In this document: piece by piece, positions 47,190-58,990 of the stretch
Layout: the number at the start of each line of letters is the position of its first letter
How positions within the stretch are numbered: the stretch's first letter is position 1
Assembly: GCA_036417435.1 (NCBI GenBank)
Contig: CM070905.1
Location: 67,287,092 to 67,351,091, forward strand
Direction: 5' to 3'
DNA from: Inia geoffrensis
Lineage: Eukaryota > Chordata > Mammalia > Artiodactyla > Iniidae
DNA: 64,000 bases
Made by a program: the position numbers and the translations under genes
Notes under the pieces: generated by a model
Seen by the model: the letters and a program-made list of their open reading frames with translations, nothing else
Databases searched by the model: none
Told to the model about the DNA's origin: nothing

Positions 47190-49110
47190 ACTAGCATATT
47201 TGAAAGAAAATGAAATAGACATTCTAGACTGAATAAAAAACTCAGAAGGTGGATTCAATGGCAGATTTGACTCAGCTGAAGGGGAAATAAATGAATGGTA
47301 AGATATATCATAAGAAAATTCTCTCTGAATTAAGTACAGAGGTAAATGTATGCGAAAAATTCTACGGAAAGAGAAGATCTAACTTATCACAAACTAAAGA
47401 GGAGAAATTTGAGCAAAAACAATGTTTCAGAAAAAGAATAAATGGATGATAATATTCCAAAATTGATGAAAGACATTGTTACACCTTCAAAGAAATCTTC
47501 TTCAAACCCCAAGGAAGATATGTGCAAAGAGAACTACACTTAGGCACGTGTTACTAAAACTACTGAAAATGAAATACCAAGAGGATATGTTAAAATTAGA
47601 GAAAAACAACAAGGCAAATTGCCTTTATAAGACACTTGACTCCCTTGAAAGGCAAGGAAATGATATCTTTGATAAAGGTTAAAGAAAACACATGCCAATG
47701 AGTGAATTAAAATAGCCATTTAAAAGACAGCATTAGCACACTGAAAGAGAAATATAAATTTTTAGAAGGGAAATACATAACATATTCAGATATATAAGTT
47801 GACAAATGACTGGTACAATGTGTACCATGTAAAAGTAAACAAGAGAACTGAAGTAGCTATACTAATATTAAACAGAGTGGACTTTAAGGCAAAACCGTTT
47901 CTTGAGATGAAAAAGTGTTCCATAGTGATAAAACTTTCAATGAAACCTGGATGATAAAATGAATTACTCTTAAAATATATAAAGCAAAACTTAACATCAG
48001 AGAGCTAAGTCTATAATCACACTTGGGAATTTTCCAACATTTCTCTCAGCTAAAGTATATACAAAGTCAACAAGGCTATGAGAAATTTGAGCACCACTGA
48101 AAATCTGGACCAAATGGAGATACACAGAAAACTACATTCCACATCCAGAGAAAGCATATTTTTCCTAGTAGACATAGAACATTTATCAAAATTGATCCTA
48201 TATGAGTCTAGTAAAGGAAACAAATTTCATATGATTTAAATTATATAGAATGTTCTTTGACCCCAGACAAATTAAACTAGAAATCAGTAACAAAAAGAGC
48301 ATTAGAAAATCAAAAGTAAACATAACACTGTTCAGTAATCTAAATCTAAATGAGTACTCAATATCATTAATCATAGAGAAAATGCAAATTATATTTCTAA
48401 TGACATACCACCACACCACATTAAAACTTCTGTAATTAAGGATTCACAATATCTGATGAAGATATGCTCTGCAGCAAGTGAATCAGAATGGGGTGGGTGT
48501 AAATGAGTGCAACTGTGATTAACAGGGCAATTGTTTGGCAGTATCCACTAATGCAGAATATACACATAGTTTTCACCCAGCAATTCTATTTCTGGGTATA
48601 TAAGACTGCACAAGTGCACCAAAAGACATATACAAGAATGTACATTGCAACACAGCTCATGATGGCCATAAAATTTAAACAACCCAAAACTATGATATAT
48701 TCATACAATCACATAATGTACATACACAATGGAACTGAACAAACTACAGCTATATACACAATGTAAATGAATCTTACAAACTTAAGGTTGAGCAAAACAT
48801 GTCAGACATAAAGGAGTACATACAATATGATTCCATTTGTGAAAACCTCTAAAACAATAAAAATTTGACTGAAGTGATAGAAGTCAAAATAAAGATTTCC
48901 ATATGGGGGAGTTTGTTGGGGGAAGTGGTATGGGACCAGTATGGAGGAGAGGGAATGTCCAGAGTACAGGATATTTTCTATTTTCAGATCTAGAGACTGT
49001 TACATGGCCTTGTTTACTGTATGAAATTTCATCTGTGTGACAGTTTTTTATGCATCTATATTTATGTTATAATTTATTTTCCTTTTTATAAAAAGTTGGA
49101 GAGAAAGGAG
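47190..49110 (+). mobile_element. Old LINE-1/HAL1-like element with internal deletion
   Basis: Left part: ORF1-side landmarks ('ccaaggaagatatgtgcaaa', 'cttaggcacgtgttactaaa'). Middle: ORF2 start region ('gagaactgaagtagctatac', 'taatattaaacagagtggac', 'ccagacaaattaaactagaa'). Right part jumps at about 48360-48400 to the 3' UTR ('cagcaattctatttctgggt', 'atggccataaaatttaaaca', 'gattccatttgtgaaaacct'). Most of ORF2 is missing. No frame is intact. Confidence 0.6.
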
Positions 49111-50039
49111 TGGCATATGTAGATCTACCATGGATGTATACAGCTTGATATAAAATTAGTTTTTCAAATTTACCATGTAGGAAATTCATCTCCCTTCAAC
49201 CAGTCCTTCACCTGTAGTACATAGGCCATCTAACAGTTGCCAGACAACATTGGCGTATCCAAGAGTGCTTAAGGGACCGGTATTCCAAAAAAGCTAGGAG
49301 GTCAGGATGAAGAGATGGCATAGTCTGAGGCATCTTGACTTTGAGGCTAGTGCTGAGAACCATAAGTTTCAGAAACAGATGGCAGCTCCATTCGGGTAAT
49401 AATTCTCACCTGTCCTGTGAGCAGTGACCAGATTGGACTTAGGCCATAGAATAAACCTGTGATTCCCCATCACACCATCCTTACTTCCATAGCACCTAAG
49501 TTCTTGACCATAATAGTCTTTCACTAAGTGTTTGTTCATTTGAGTTGTGTGTTGAAAAGAAATAACAGTTCTGACTAGAATTTTCAGGTCCTTCATGGTT
49601 GTCTTCTCAGACAATCAGATGAAGTAAAGAAAGTTTAGATGAGCAGATACTTTTCTTTCTAGGTGGTAAGGAGTCTAACAAAATATTTAATTGATTGGAT
49701 GACGTGGTACTTTTGTATTGTAAATGTGCACATGTGAAAACATTATAAGTATTATTTTACCTGTTTAAAAAACGTTATTTTCTATACTCTTAAAAGACAA
49801 TTAATTTTCATGTACAATTATTTGTTAAGTCTTTTGAAATTATGTAGTTTCATTCTGGTGGTCTCCTGGCTGATATTCAAAGGCTTTCCTGCCATTCTGG
49901 TCTTACCAGCCTCGAATGCCCGCTGTTTCAAACCCATGATTTCTGTGATAGTCGAAATTGACTATGCTGTGTTACCCAGCAGTTCTCTGTTTCCCAGGCA
50001 ACATCTGCTGCTTTGAAGGCCTTCCCACTTGCTTCCCTT
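49111..50039. other. Unassigned sequence
   Basis: No repeat or gene recognised with confidence. The last 200 bases may be a decayed continuation of the L2 that follows. Confidence 0.35.
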
Positions 50040-50345
50040 TTAGTTACCCATCTCCACATGTGCCTCTACAATCTGTCCTCATCCTTGCAGTGCTAGGTTA
50101 AATTTTGCCTGCCCCAGGAAGCTCCCTCATTCCTCAACCTTCTCTTCTACCTCACCTACTACAATGATAATTGGTATCTTATTTCCACATATTTCTCTAG
50201 GAACTTAATTGGTACATTATTATTAAGTATTTTTCTTAGCTTCTCTTTTATTAAAGTTACTTACGCAAGTTGTTTTCTGCATTTCTAAATCGTGAACTCC
50301 TGAGACTTAACGTTAGTTAACTTTCTATTTCCCCCTGCTCCAGAG
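50040..50345 (+). mobile_element. L2 LINE fragment
   Basis: 'tgccccaggaagctccctca', 'ttctacctcacctactacaa' and 'tctaaatcgtgaactcctga' follow the sense L2 order toward the 3' end. Decayed. Confidence 0.5.
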
Positions 50346-51369
50346 TGCTTCTCCAGTGTACTTCAGCATCAAATTTGACTAAACTTTTTTGGCTTAACTC
50401 AGTTGAACTTCTTACAGTCCCAAACTTGTACATATTTTTGATTCTCAGGAAGCTATAATGCCTTATATCTACATCTGTCATTAAGCATCTCTATTTGATT
50501 TTTTTCCCCCATTTCTTTACTTGACAATGTTACGCTTGGCCAGGAGCCCAGTTACTGAGAGATCTTCTTTACCAACATATGGCTGTATCTGTATGATTGT
50601 GCTGGACTTGCGTGCGCTCATTTAAGTCTAATGAGGTCCGCAGAGGTGACTGTATGACTCATGACATGAAGTCATTTTTCCAATTAGCATTCTGACAAAT
50701 GCATTAGAAGGAGAACCCTTTCAATAGATTTCCACAGCTGCTGAGGGGATCAGGTGTCAGAAGATTTTCAGTTTTGTTCTGTTCAAATAACTTTTTTTTA
50801 CCCAGACTGCCTCTTGATGCAGCTGGTGGTGATCATATGTCATCTGAGTCTGAGCCCAGTGTAAAAATGGTCCTTGTTACAATACTATGACTCTAGAAAT
50901 TTTTAAGAAGGATCAGCTATAACCTTTGACTGAGTCATTCACCTTTTTTAAAAAGTGAGATTATTTCCATATAGTATAATACAAAATAATTTTAAGAACT
51001 ACCCCATTTCTGAGACAGTGTAAAATACACATTAGCAAGCATAATAAAAAGGGGCCAAGACACTTCTGTTATCCTGTAACAACACCTAATTCCACTTTGA
51101 CCTTTCACCACCTTTGTATTTAAAGTCAGAACATATGTTCTCCTTCAGATAAAAGTATTTCAAAATCAATAGCCCTTCTCCAAGCCAATCAGACATCACA
51201 GACTTATAGGAATTCTTCTGTGAGTAAAGCCCTGGGGTGCTGCAAAGAAGAGAAGGAGAATACCACTGAGGGAATGGTCTCAATTCTTCAATGTTTACGC
51301 TTAAGGATGTATATTGGTACCTTGGAGAAACTTGAATTACATACTTAAAAAGAGATAAATTCCTCTTTT
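50346..51369. other. Unassigned sequence, candidate regulatory segment at 50510-50780
   Basis: No repeat recognised. Bases 50640-50690 hold an AP-1-like 'tgactca' (50655-50661), then 'tgacatgaagtca' (50662-50674), then 'caattagc'. This is a compact cluster of factor-type motifs. Function is conjecture. Confidence 0.35.
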
Positions 51370-52345
51370 GCTTATTCTTTTCTTTACTATGTAAGTTTTA
51401 GATGTACAGCATTCTAATTTGACATCTGTATACACCACAAAGTGACCCCCACCACAAGTCTCGTTACCATCCATCACCATACAGCTGACCCCTTCACCCA
51501 CTCTGCCCACCTCCCCTCCCCCTCTGGTAACCACTAATCTGTTCTCTGTATCTATGAAGTTTTTTTCATTTTATTTTGTTCATTTGTTTGAGTTTTGTTT
51601 TGTTTTGTTAGACGCCACATAGGAGTGAAATAATATGGTATTTCTCTTTATCCCTCTGACTTACTTCACTTAGCATAATACCATCAAGGTCCATTCATGT
51701 TATTACAAATGGCAGGATTTCATTTTTTTAATGGCTGGATAGCTGTGTGTGTGCATGTATACACAGACATTTGTATATCTCACATCTTCTTTATCCATTC
51801 ATCTGTTGACAAATACTTAGGTTGTTTCCATATCTTGGCTATTTTAAATAATGCTGCAGTGAACATAGGGGTGCATACATCTTTTTGGATGGTGTTTCTG
51901 TGTTCTTTGGATAAATATCCAGAAGTGGAATAGCAGAGTCATGTGGTGGTCTTATTCTTAAATTTTTGAGGACTCTCCATACTACTTTTTATAGTGGCTG
52001 CAGCAATTTACAATCCCACAGCAGTGTGTGAGGGTTCCTTCTTCTCTACGCCCTCTCCAACATTTGTTATTTCTTGTCTTTTTGGTAGTAGCCATTCTAC
52101 CAGGTGTGAGGTGATATCTGTTGTGGTTTTGATTTGCATTTCCCTAATAATTAGTGATATTTAACATCTTTTCATGTGCCTATTGGCTATCTGCATGTAT
52201 TCTTTGGAAAAATGTCTATTCAGATTCTTTGTCTACTTTTTAACTGGATTGTTTGTTTTTTGTTCTTGAGTTGTATAAGTTCTTTATATATTTTGGATAT
52301 TAACCCTTTATCGGATATATGATTTGCAAATATTTTCTTCTATAA
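51370..52345 (-). mobile_element. LINE-1 3' region, antisense, mid-age
   Basis: Clear antisense 3' UTR order: 'tgacccccaccacaagtctc', 'acttagcataataccatcaa', 'ctttatccattcatctgttg', 'aataatgctgcagtgaacat', 'ttgatttgcatttccctaat', 'tattaaccctttatcggata'. No poly-T is kept at its left end. Confidence 0.9.
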
Positions 52346-52934
52346 GATAATTTCTTAATGTAAAATTTCCTAACAATTAAGGACTTCTAAATTATCTGCA
52401 GCACTTTGAATATTATCCCTCAAGAAATTCCAAAAAGTGAAAACTAATAAGTTTATCGGCATAAAAGATAACAATAAATGCAGAAGATGGGGAATTAACC
52501 AACTTTTAGAAAGATGTGATCCTCAGAAACAAGCAGAATTTTATTTCCTTGAATCTGTCAATAAGAAAACGGCTTCCAGTGCACTTCTACAGAAGAATGC
52601 CCACATAAAATTTAATTCCACCCCTGGTCATATCCTATAGGCACTTGTTTTCAGACATTTCAGGTTTTTGTTTGTTTTGTCACTAAAATCACATTTCAGG
52701 ATATTTGATGATGATCTATCTAGTGGTGAGAAAGAGTTGCCTGCATTACTTTCCCTTTTCTTAAGATTTGCCGCAATGCTATAGGCATTTATTGTTCTAA
52801 TTATTCAAATACTACAGTGCCCGTATGTAGAAAAGGGAGATCAAATTAATCAATATATTCTTTATGCACTAATATGTGTTCTCCAGAATTAAATATGGGC
52901 TTTAAATTTAGAACTACTGTTTCCTATTAAAGAT
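52346..52934. other. Unassigned sequence
   Basis: No feature recognised. The frame 52437-52640 has no recognisable motif. Confidence 0.4.
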
Positions 52935-53165
52935 GTTAAAATGCACTTGACCCTTGAACAGCACAGGTTTGAGCTGCATGGGTCCACTAACAGGCAGATT
53001 TTTTCAATGAGTCCATATTGTAGCACTGCAGTATCTGAGCCTGGTTAAATCTGCAGATGCAAAGCTGCATATACAGAGAGCCAACTATAAAGTTATATGC
53101 AAATTTTCTACCGTGCAGATTGTCAGCCCTTCTATTGCTTGCGTTGTTCAAGGGTCAGCTGTACT
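52935..53165 (+). mobile_element. Tigger-type (MER2-like) DNA transposon relic
   Basis: Terminal inverted repeats are readable: 'cttgacccttgaacagcaca' at the left and 'cgttgttcaagggtcagctg' at the right. Between them are 'atctgcagatgcaaagctgc' and 'ccaactataaagttatatgc', as in TcMar-Tigger MITEs. It is shortened internally. Confidence 0.85.
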
Positions 53166-53599
53166 ATCTACTACGATCTTGCCTCCCCTAGAATAAAACA
53201 ACTTAATCAATTTTTTAAAAAATCTGTTTGTGAATAATTTAAGGATTATCATTCATCTGGTCCTGTTATAAAGAAGATTAGTAATTCCACTGAGAACAGA
53301 AAAGAGGAAATATAATAAATATGTAGCTAAAAGAGTTTTCATTAAGGAAAGAGTAGAGCATACTTTGAGCTCTATTTTTCAAAAGAGTATTCAGCTCAAG
53401 CTTCATTCTAGAAACAAAAGTATGGCTGTCACATTGCAATTCACATCTAAGACACATGGTTATTTCTTATCATAAGGCATCATTAATGAGCCAAGGGTTT
53501 TCTTGCCTTTTATGTAATCCAGACTGTATTCAGGTACAATGAAATACTATACCATTGAAGCTGTACTTGAAAGTATTGAAACACTTTCTGATAACAAAA
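53166..53599. other. Unassigned sequence
   Basis: No repeat or gene recognised. Confidence 0.4.
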
Positions 53600-53832
53600 T
53601 CAGTACATCAAGATTGAAAAACTATAACCCGCAGACCATATCCAACCAATGCCTGTTTGTAAATAGAACTTTATTGGAACACAGACACACCCATTCCTTT
53701 AGGTATTGTATATGACTGCTTTCTTGAAACAAGGGCAAAACTGAGTAGTTGCAACAGAGATCAAATGGCCCATGAATCTGAAAATATTTACTATTTGGCT
53801 CTTTACAGAAAGAGTTTGCTAATGCTTGAAAT
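53600..53832 (+). mobile_element. hAT-type non-autonomous DNA transposon relic
   Basis: 'actttattggaacacagaca', 'gagtagttgcaacagagatc' and 'tttggctctttacagaaaga' show the same family as 24397-24884, here without a minisatellite or SINE insertion. Ends 'gagtttgctaatgc'. Confidence 0.8.
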
Positions 53833-54723
53833 ACATCTTTGATTTGTCTTAATTGCTGTGTTGTGAATAGAATTATCTTATTAAACTTAGACCTAATTAT
53901 TAAAGGACTATGGCCACAATATCAAAAGTTACCATTCTGCCTGTGTAGGCACACACAAATAGCCAATTCATTCATACCATTTAAGACAAGTTGGAAAATA
54001 TATCAAAAGGAAAGTTAAAAATAACATCTTGTTCACCGTGGTTCTTATGAGAAAATTTGTAAACATCTTTCAATACTAAAGCTGATAATGGAATATAAAT
54101 TTGGAAATCTTTGAAATATTATGTAGGTTCCTTGAGGTTATTCAATTTTAGACATGTATGCATACATTTCATTACTTTTATGTGGTATTTACTCTTCTAT
54201 AATGCTAGGTATAAAACAAATTTTTGCACCTATGAAAAATATGGTGGTTTGAAAACATCACTGATAAGTTGAACATTTTCGCAGAAAGAATGTTTTCAAT
54301 GGTAGGATAGACACTTGGATAAGGACTCGCTGCCTAGAGAGAGATCACACTGAAGTAATAAACATCCATGTCTGTCTGTCACCCAAAATAGACCTGTAGG
54401 AACTCTCCCTTGACTAGATTTTAAAAGAAAAATTTACAGAACTTGCTTTTTCCTAAAGATGTAGAGAGCACAATATAACTTCAGGCCTCCAAGCTTGAAT
54501 CAGTCATCTGCTATCCTCTTTAGAGTAAACCTACTGGTAGCTTTAGACATTGTTTGAAATAGGAGCAGGAAGGTCTCTGAGAAATTATTTCACAGGATCC
54601 CAATCTTTGCAAGAAAGGGGAAAAATGTAAGCTTTCTTCCCAAAGTGTAGTCCTAGAAGTTAGTAAAAATGTAATTGGGTTATTGAAGTAGCAAAAAGGA
54701 GAACTCAATTTAGCCCATTTAAA

Positions 54724-54769
54724 CACACGCACGCGCACACACACAGGCACACGCACACACACACACACC
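54724..54769. repeat. Imperfect (AC)n tract with CG units
   Basis: 'acacacgcacgcgcacacac' and its continuation keep purine-pyrimidine alternation almost throughout. Confidence 0.9.
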
Positions 54770-56931
54770 TGTTTTTTAATTCTGCCTAGATGTAAAAGGT
54801 CTCATTACCCAGGGAAAATGAAGCTACTTCAGCTTACGTCTTATCACTGGCTCCCCTTCTCCCTGAAGCTGTCCCAGCAGAGGCAGAGAAGTGGCTTTGA
54901 ATCTGACTTTACTGGAGAGGGAAACCTGGGCAGTGCGGCTAAAGTGGACGGATTTTAAGATGATCTACACTTGCCGGTTTATCTTATAAGTGATTCTCAG
55001 TAACATAGAGCAGAAAAGCATGTTCAAAATGAGCAAGACAAGATAATGAAATGTAAATTTAAAGACTTAAGAGTGTTCTTTTGTGTACTAATGTGTAGCC
55101 ACAAGACAAAATAAGGATAGAAAATGATTCTGGAGTAAATTTTTTGTATAAACCAGTTCAATTTAAAAAATAGGAATTGAATATTTCAGTGTTATAAATT
55201 AATTGGATCATAAGATTTTTGGTTCTTTTCACTAACACATGCACACAAAGAAGAATAACGCTCTCTACGTAGAATGCAGTAACTTTTAGATCTCTTTCTG
55301 ATAAGAACCTTGACATTAAAAGAAAAGCTAATCTGGCTCCAGGAACCTAGAACAACAGAGGTGCTTCAGCTGGCCACAAAGCAGTTTACTCTCATATTTC
55401 ATACAGAAGAAAATGATACCTCCGTTAAATATAACAGCAAAAAATTAAGAAGAAGATAATAAAACAGTTGGTTAGAGCAGCAAACATCTACTATGTTCTG
55501 GAAGGTCCTAAGTGAAGGCTGGATGCTTTCCTCTGGCTCAGCATGTGGTGTAGACGCTTCCTTTGTATCACCTCAGTCCTGTCCACAACATTACATTAGG
55601 CCAGGCAGTAAGACTAGAATTATTGAGTGGTTTTATGTTTGGAATTCTGGTTGTTTCACTAAATGCTTTTGAACGAATACTTTAATGCACTTCTTAATCT
55701 ATAGTTTGTCGATTTCATGTTTTCCCCCACCTAGAGATTAATATTTAAGTAAGAAACAGTACAATTCTTTTAACTGCCAGGTTTTATTTTTAATTCCCTT
55801 AGTTAAATATTAATTTTTAAAATAATTATCCTTAGATTACTGTTAAAGCAATATTCTTATAGTCAACATTCCTATGAAAAGGATGACTTATTGGAGGAAG
55901 TGATGAAATTTACTAGTACATTAGAGCAGGTATGAATTTTGAAATGGGTTTTACTTATGTCAGGAATACAATGCAAATGCAAATATTCCCCTGTGTAAAA
56001 TAATAGCAGATGAAAGGAAATGAACATAAACTACTGATTCGACTGATTGCAATCAATGCTAGTAAGGATGTAGAAATAGATGGTTTAGAAATTTTCAAGA
56101 AGTTAAATGATACTAATCCACAGTCTTGAGTTATTTAGTATGTCGTCAGTAGATTCACATGCTGATGGACCTTTATTTATATCCTATAATTGATGTCCTG
56201 TTTAAAATACATAGTTTATTACTTCTAATATTGAAAAAAGTTAGTAGAACAATTGCAAAGTAATTTTTCAAACTTCTCATTTGCGTTTTAATTTTTGTGT
56301 ATTCTGCTTTATTTCTGCAGCCCTCCTCTCACTTATCAAAGGTTGAAGTTGGCTTCTGAAAATTAGTAGAATAGCATACCTTGAACACATTTAGTTAGTA
56401 GACTATTGTGTTCTTTAAAAAATTCTTCCTAGTTGCATGACATGTTTTACAATTATAGTATTAATAAGAAAAGGTAATACATTTTGGCTTGTATAATTAC
56501 TATTGATTTGCTTTCACTTTTCAAATATACTTTCAAAGTAGGGCAGTGCTCTGGTGCTACTTCTTTATCAGGTTTACAGTCATTTTTGCAAAGTGATTTT
56601 GATCTTAGTCACGACTGTTCAAATAAAATGGATTGATAATCAATAGAAGAAAATTCTATATGAATTATTCTGATCTGTATATTGGTTTAAGTATTTGTCC
56701 TAATAGCACACTCTCAAAGAGCATATCTGAAGCCCATGTTTCATTTTTTAAAACTGTACACTAGGAAAGTAAGAGTTTGTGATATATTTATGAGGTGCAT
56801 AACTTTATACTGAGTTGTAAATATGGCTTGTGTCTGGCTTCAGAATTCCTTGCTTAATCATAACTAGATGCATTCTTAATGATGTACCTATCCCAGATAT
56901 TAACACATACACTAAAAAATAATGAAAAGAG

Positions 56932-56957
56932 GTTTGTTTGTTTGTTTGTTTGTTTTT
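56932..56957. repeat. (TTTG)n microsatellite
   Basis: About six units of GTTT/TTTG, not next to a SINE. Confidence 0.9.
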
Positions 56958-57259
56958 AATGTAACGAGCATTGGCAGATGGGTTTTGGGAAGTGTGACCA
57001 AATGAGACCAGAAGAATTCTTAAACAATGGGAGATGACAAAAGAGGACAGGAAAATAATATTCTTTCCCCCAGTGAAATTTGACTGCAATTATTTAATGG
57101 ATTTAAGCAATTGACAGTGTAGGATTTGTATAAGTTCCCCTCCTTCTGGGACCATTCATTAAAAGGAATTACAGCCTTATTTTTTTGTATGACATGGTTT
57201 ACTTTTCTTAAGCGTGTTCCAAATCACATTAGGCTACTGCTTAGATTACAGTAAAAAGT

Positions 57260-57637
57260 TTACCTTGCTTTTGACCAAATATAGACAGTGGGATACATTT
57301 CTGAAATATTTCTGGGAGTGCTTTCCCCCTTGCACTTTGTCCCTAAAAATACAGTTGTGAGCTCTCTAAACGGCCCTACAAAAGGGCATCCAGTACAGGG
57401 GTCCGGGTGGGCTGAAATCCAGTCCACATACCCAGTCCAGGCTGTGTAGCCTCTCATGGGGCTCCACTGACTCAAAGGAAGGGAAACTTTTTCTCTACTA
57501 ATAATCACTGTCCAATTACCAAGCATTGTATCCAGAGGACAAATCCACTGTATGGTTTCTATTGCATCTACCCAGAGATGGTGCCTTTTTCTGAATTGCT
57601 CAAGTATGACACAGAGATGATGGTTATCACAGATGAC
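57260..57637 (-). other. Open frame with exon-like borders, unrecognised
   Basis: On the minus strand a 125-codon stop-free frame runs from 57637 to 57263 and stops at a TAA at 57262-57260. The stop overlaps a donor-like 'caag|gtaaac'. A pyrimidine-rich acceptor-like 'tttcccttcctttgagtcag' ends at 57467, which would give an exon 57264-57466 of 203 bases. The frame is rich in Trp, Cys and Pro (for example SAHPDPCTGCPFVGPF). I recognise no protein family and no repeat. Such frames are expected a few times by chance in 64 kb, so it may be nothing. Confidence 0.2.
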
Positions 57638-57640
57638 TCA

Positions 57641-58854
57641 AGTGACTAAGCAGTGTGCATTGCCAGAGGGAAAGACGGAAGGCACACAGAAACCCAGGGA
57701 GAAGTAAGAAGTCACATGATTTGATTTTGGATTCAAAAGTAATCTTTGAAATTCAAGAAAGATACTGTAGCTTTGAGAGCAAAAACTTTGATTTTATGAG
57801 CCTAGTCATTTTGAGTTTCAAAAGGCTAAGACCCAAAAGATCCAAAAAGAGATAGAAAATATGTTAGATGGAGAGCTGAACTAACCGAGAAAAGAGGTAA
57901 ATGTTCCCACGTTGAAAGAGAAAGGGCTACTTGAAGGGAAGAATACAACTTAGACGCTAGTAGTGTCTTGATAAGTTACTTCTAACTTGCCCTCCCCTCC
58001 AGGCTCTAGTTTTCAGACTGGATGAGAAATGGAATCCTGGGATATTTGCGAGTCCTAAAAAGAATGAAAACATGTGCCTTGACTTCCAGAGCAAGCACAG
58101 GGATATGACTAGCCTTGCAGAGTTCCGAGGACACCCAGATGCAATACAGCCGCTATAGAATTGCCATGGTGATAATGTACCTCTTCACAGGTGAGTTTAA
58201 ATAGACTCCCTGCCTTCCTGCATCTACCAACAAACAGCTTTATAGAATATTCAAAAAAATTTCTGTGGCTCTGAGGCAGGCATCAAAGGGGAAAAGGGGG
58301 AGAGCTGGTGGACCTGAGGAGGTGTGAAAGACTATGAAAGAGGTTATAATCTCTGAGGGCTTAATGCCAGAACACCAAACAGGTAATGCAAATAGCTTGA
58401 CCAATTCTAGTTGGGTTAGAGCTCGAGTCTAAAAACAACTCAGCAGATGCTTCCCTGCACTAGTGCCTGGACTCTGTTTTAGCCAAGAAGAATTGAGATG
58501 GGTATAGAGAAACCCATTCGACTGTGAAATTCTAAATCAATTACAAATTCCTGTATTTAGGCTTGGGATAGTCTTAAATTTTATTATGGATTTAAATGAA
58601 GATAGTTGCATTTTATATATATCCAAGTTTATGGACTATGAAAATCCATACTCTACAAAAGGATATAAAAAACATGGCAGAAGAGAGACCTATAGAGTAT
58701 TACTTTTAAAGTCACCATGTTGTTTTTAAACAGCCATTAAAATATGATTTTAGTTTTCAAGGTCCCATTTACTTATAATATTGCGGGGCGGGGGGGGGCT
58801 CAGATTTTGTCACAGTTTATTCCTTCATGATTGCAACCTGAGGGACTTTATCAG
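57641..58854. other. Unassigned sequence with a short exon-like segment
   Basis: At 58121-58190 a 70-base segment lies between 'ccttgcag' and a perfect donor consensus 'cag|gtgagt', with one frame open (… YSRYRIAMVIMYLFT). The acceptor has a poor pyrimidine tract. A G-rich run (about 58784-58798) is low complexity. Confidence 0.3.
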
Positions 58855-58990
58855 GTAGCCAGGCATATCTTCACATATAAGGTGAGAAAGATGAATTGAA
58901 ACAGATGAAGTGACTTGCTCAGTTCGTGGGCTAGCAGGGCCAGAATTTAAGCCTCTAGATTAAGACCTAGTAATGCCCTTTCCAATTTTT
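58855..58990 (-). mobile_element. MIR SINE, antisense
   Basis: 'gatgaagtgacttgctcagt', 'ctagcagggccagaatttaa' and 'gcctctagattaagacc' follow the antisense MIR order (gaggttaagtgacttgcc … cagagccgggattc). Confidence 0.75.

Larger units (their letters stand above)
53833..57259. other. Mostly unassigned AT-rich sequence
   Basis: Besides the CA-rich tract at 54724-54769 and a (TTTG)n at 56932-56957 I recognise no element. Short frames at 54520-54768 and 56805-57089 have no recognisable motif. Confidence 0.4.
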
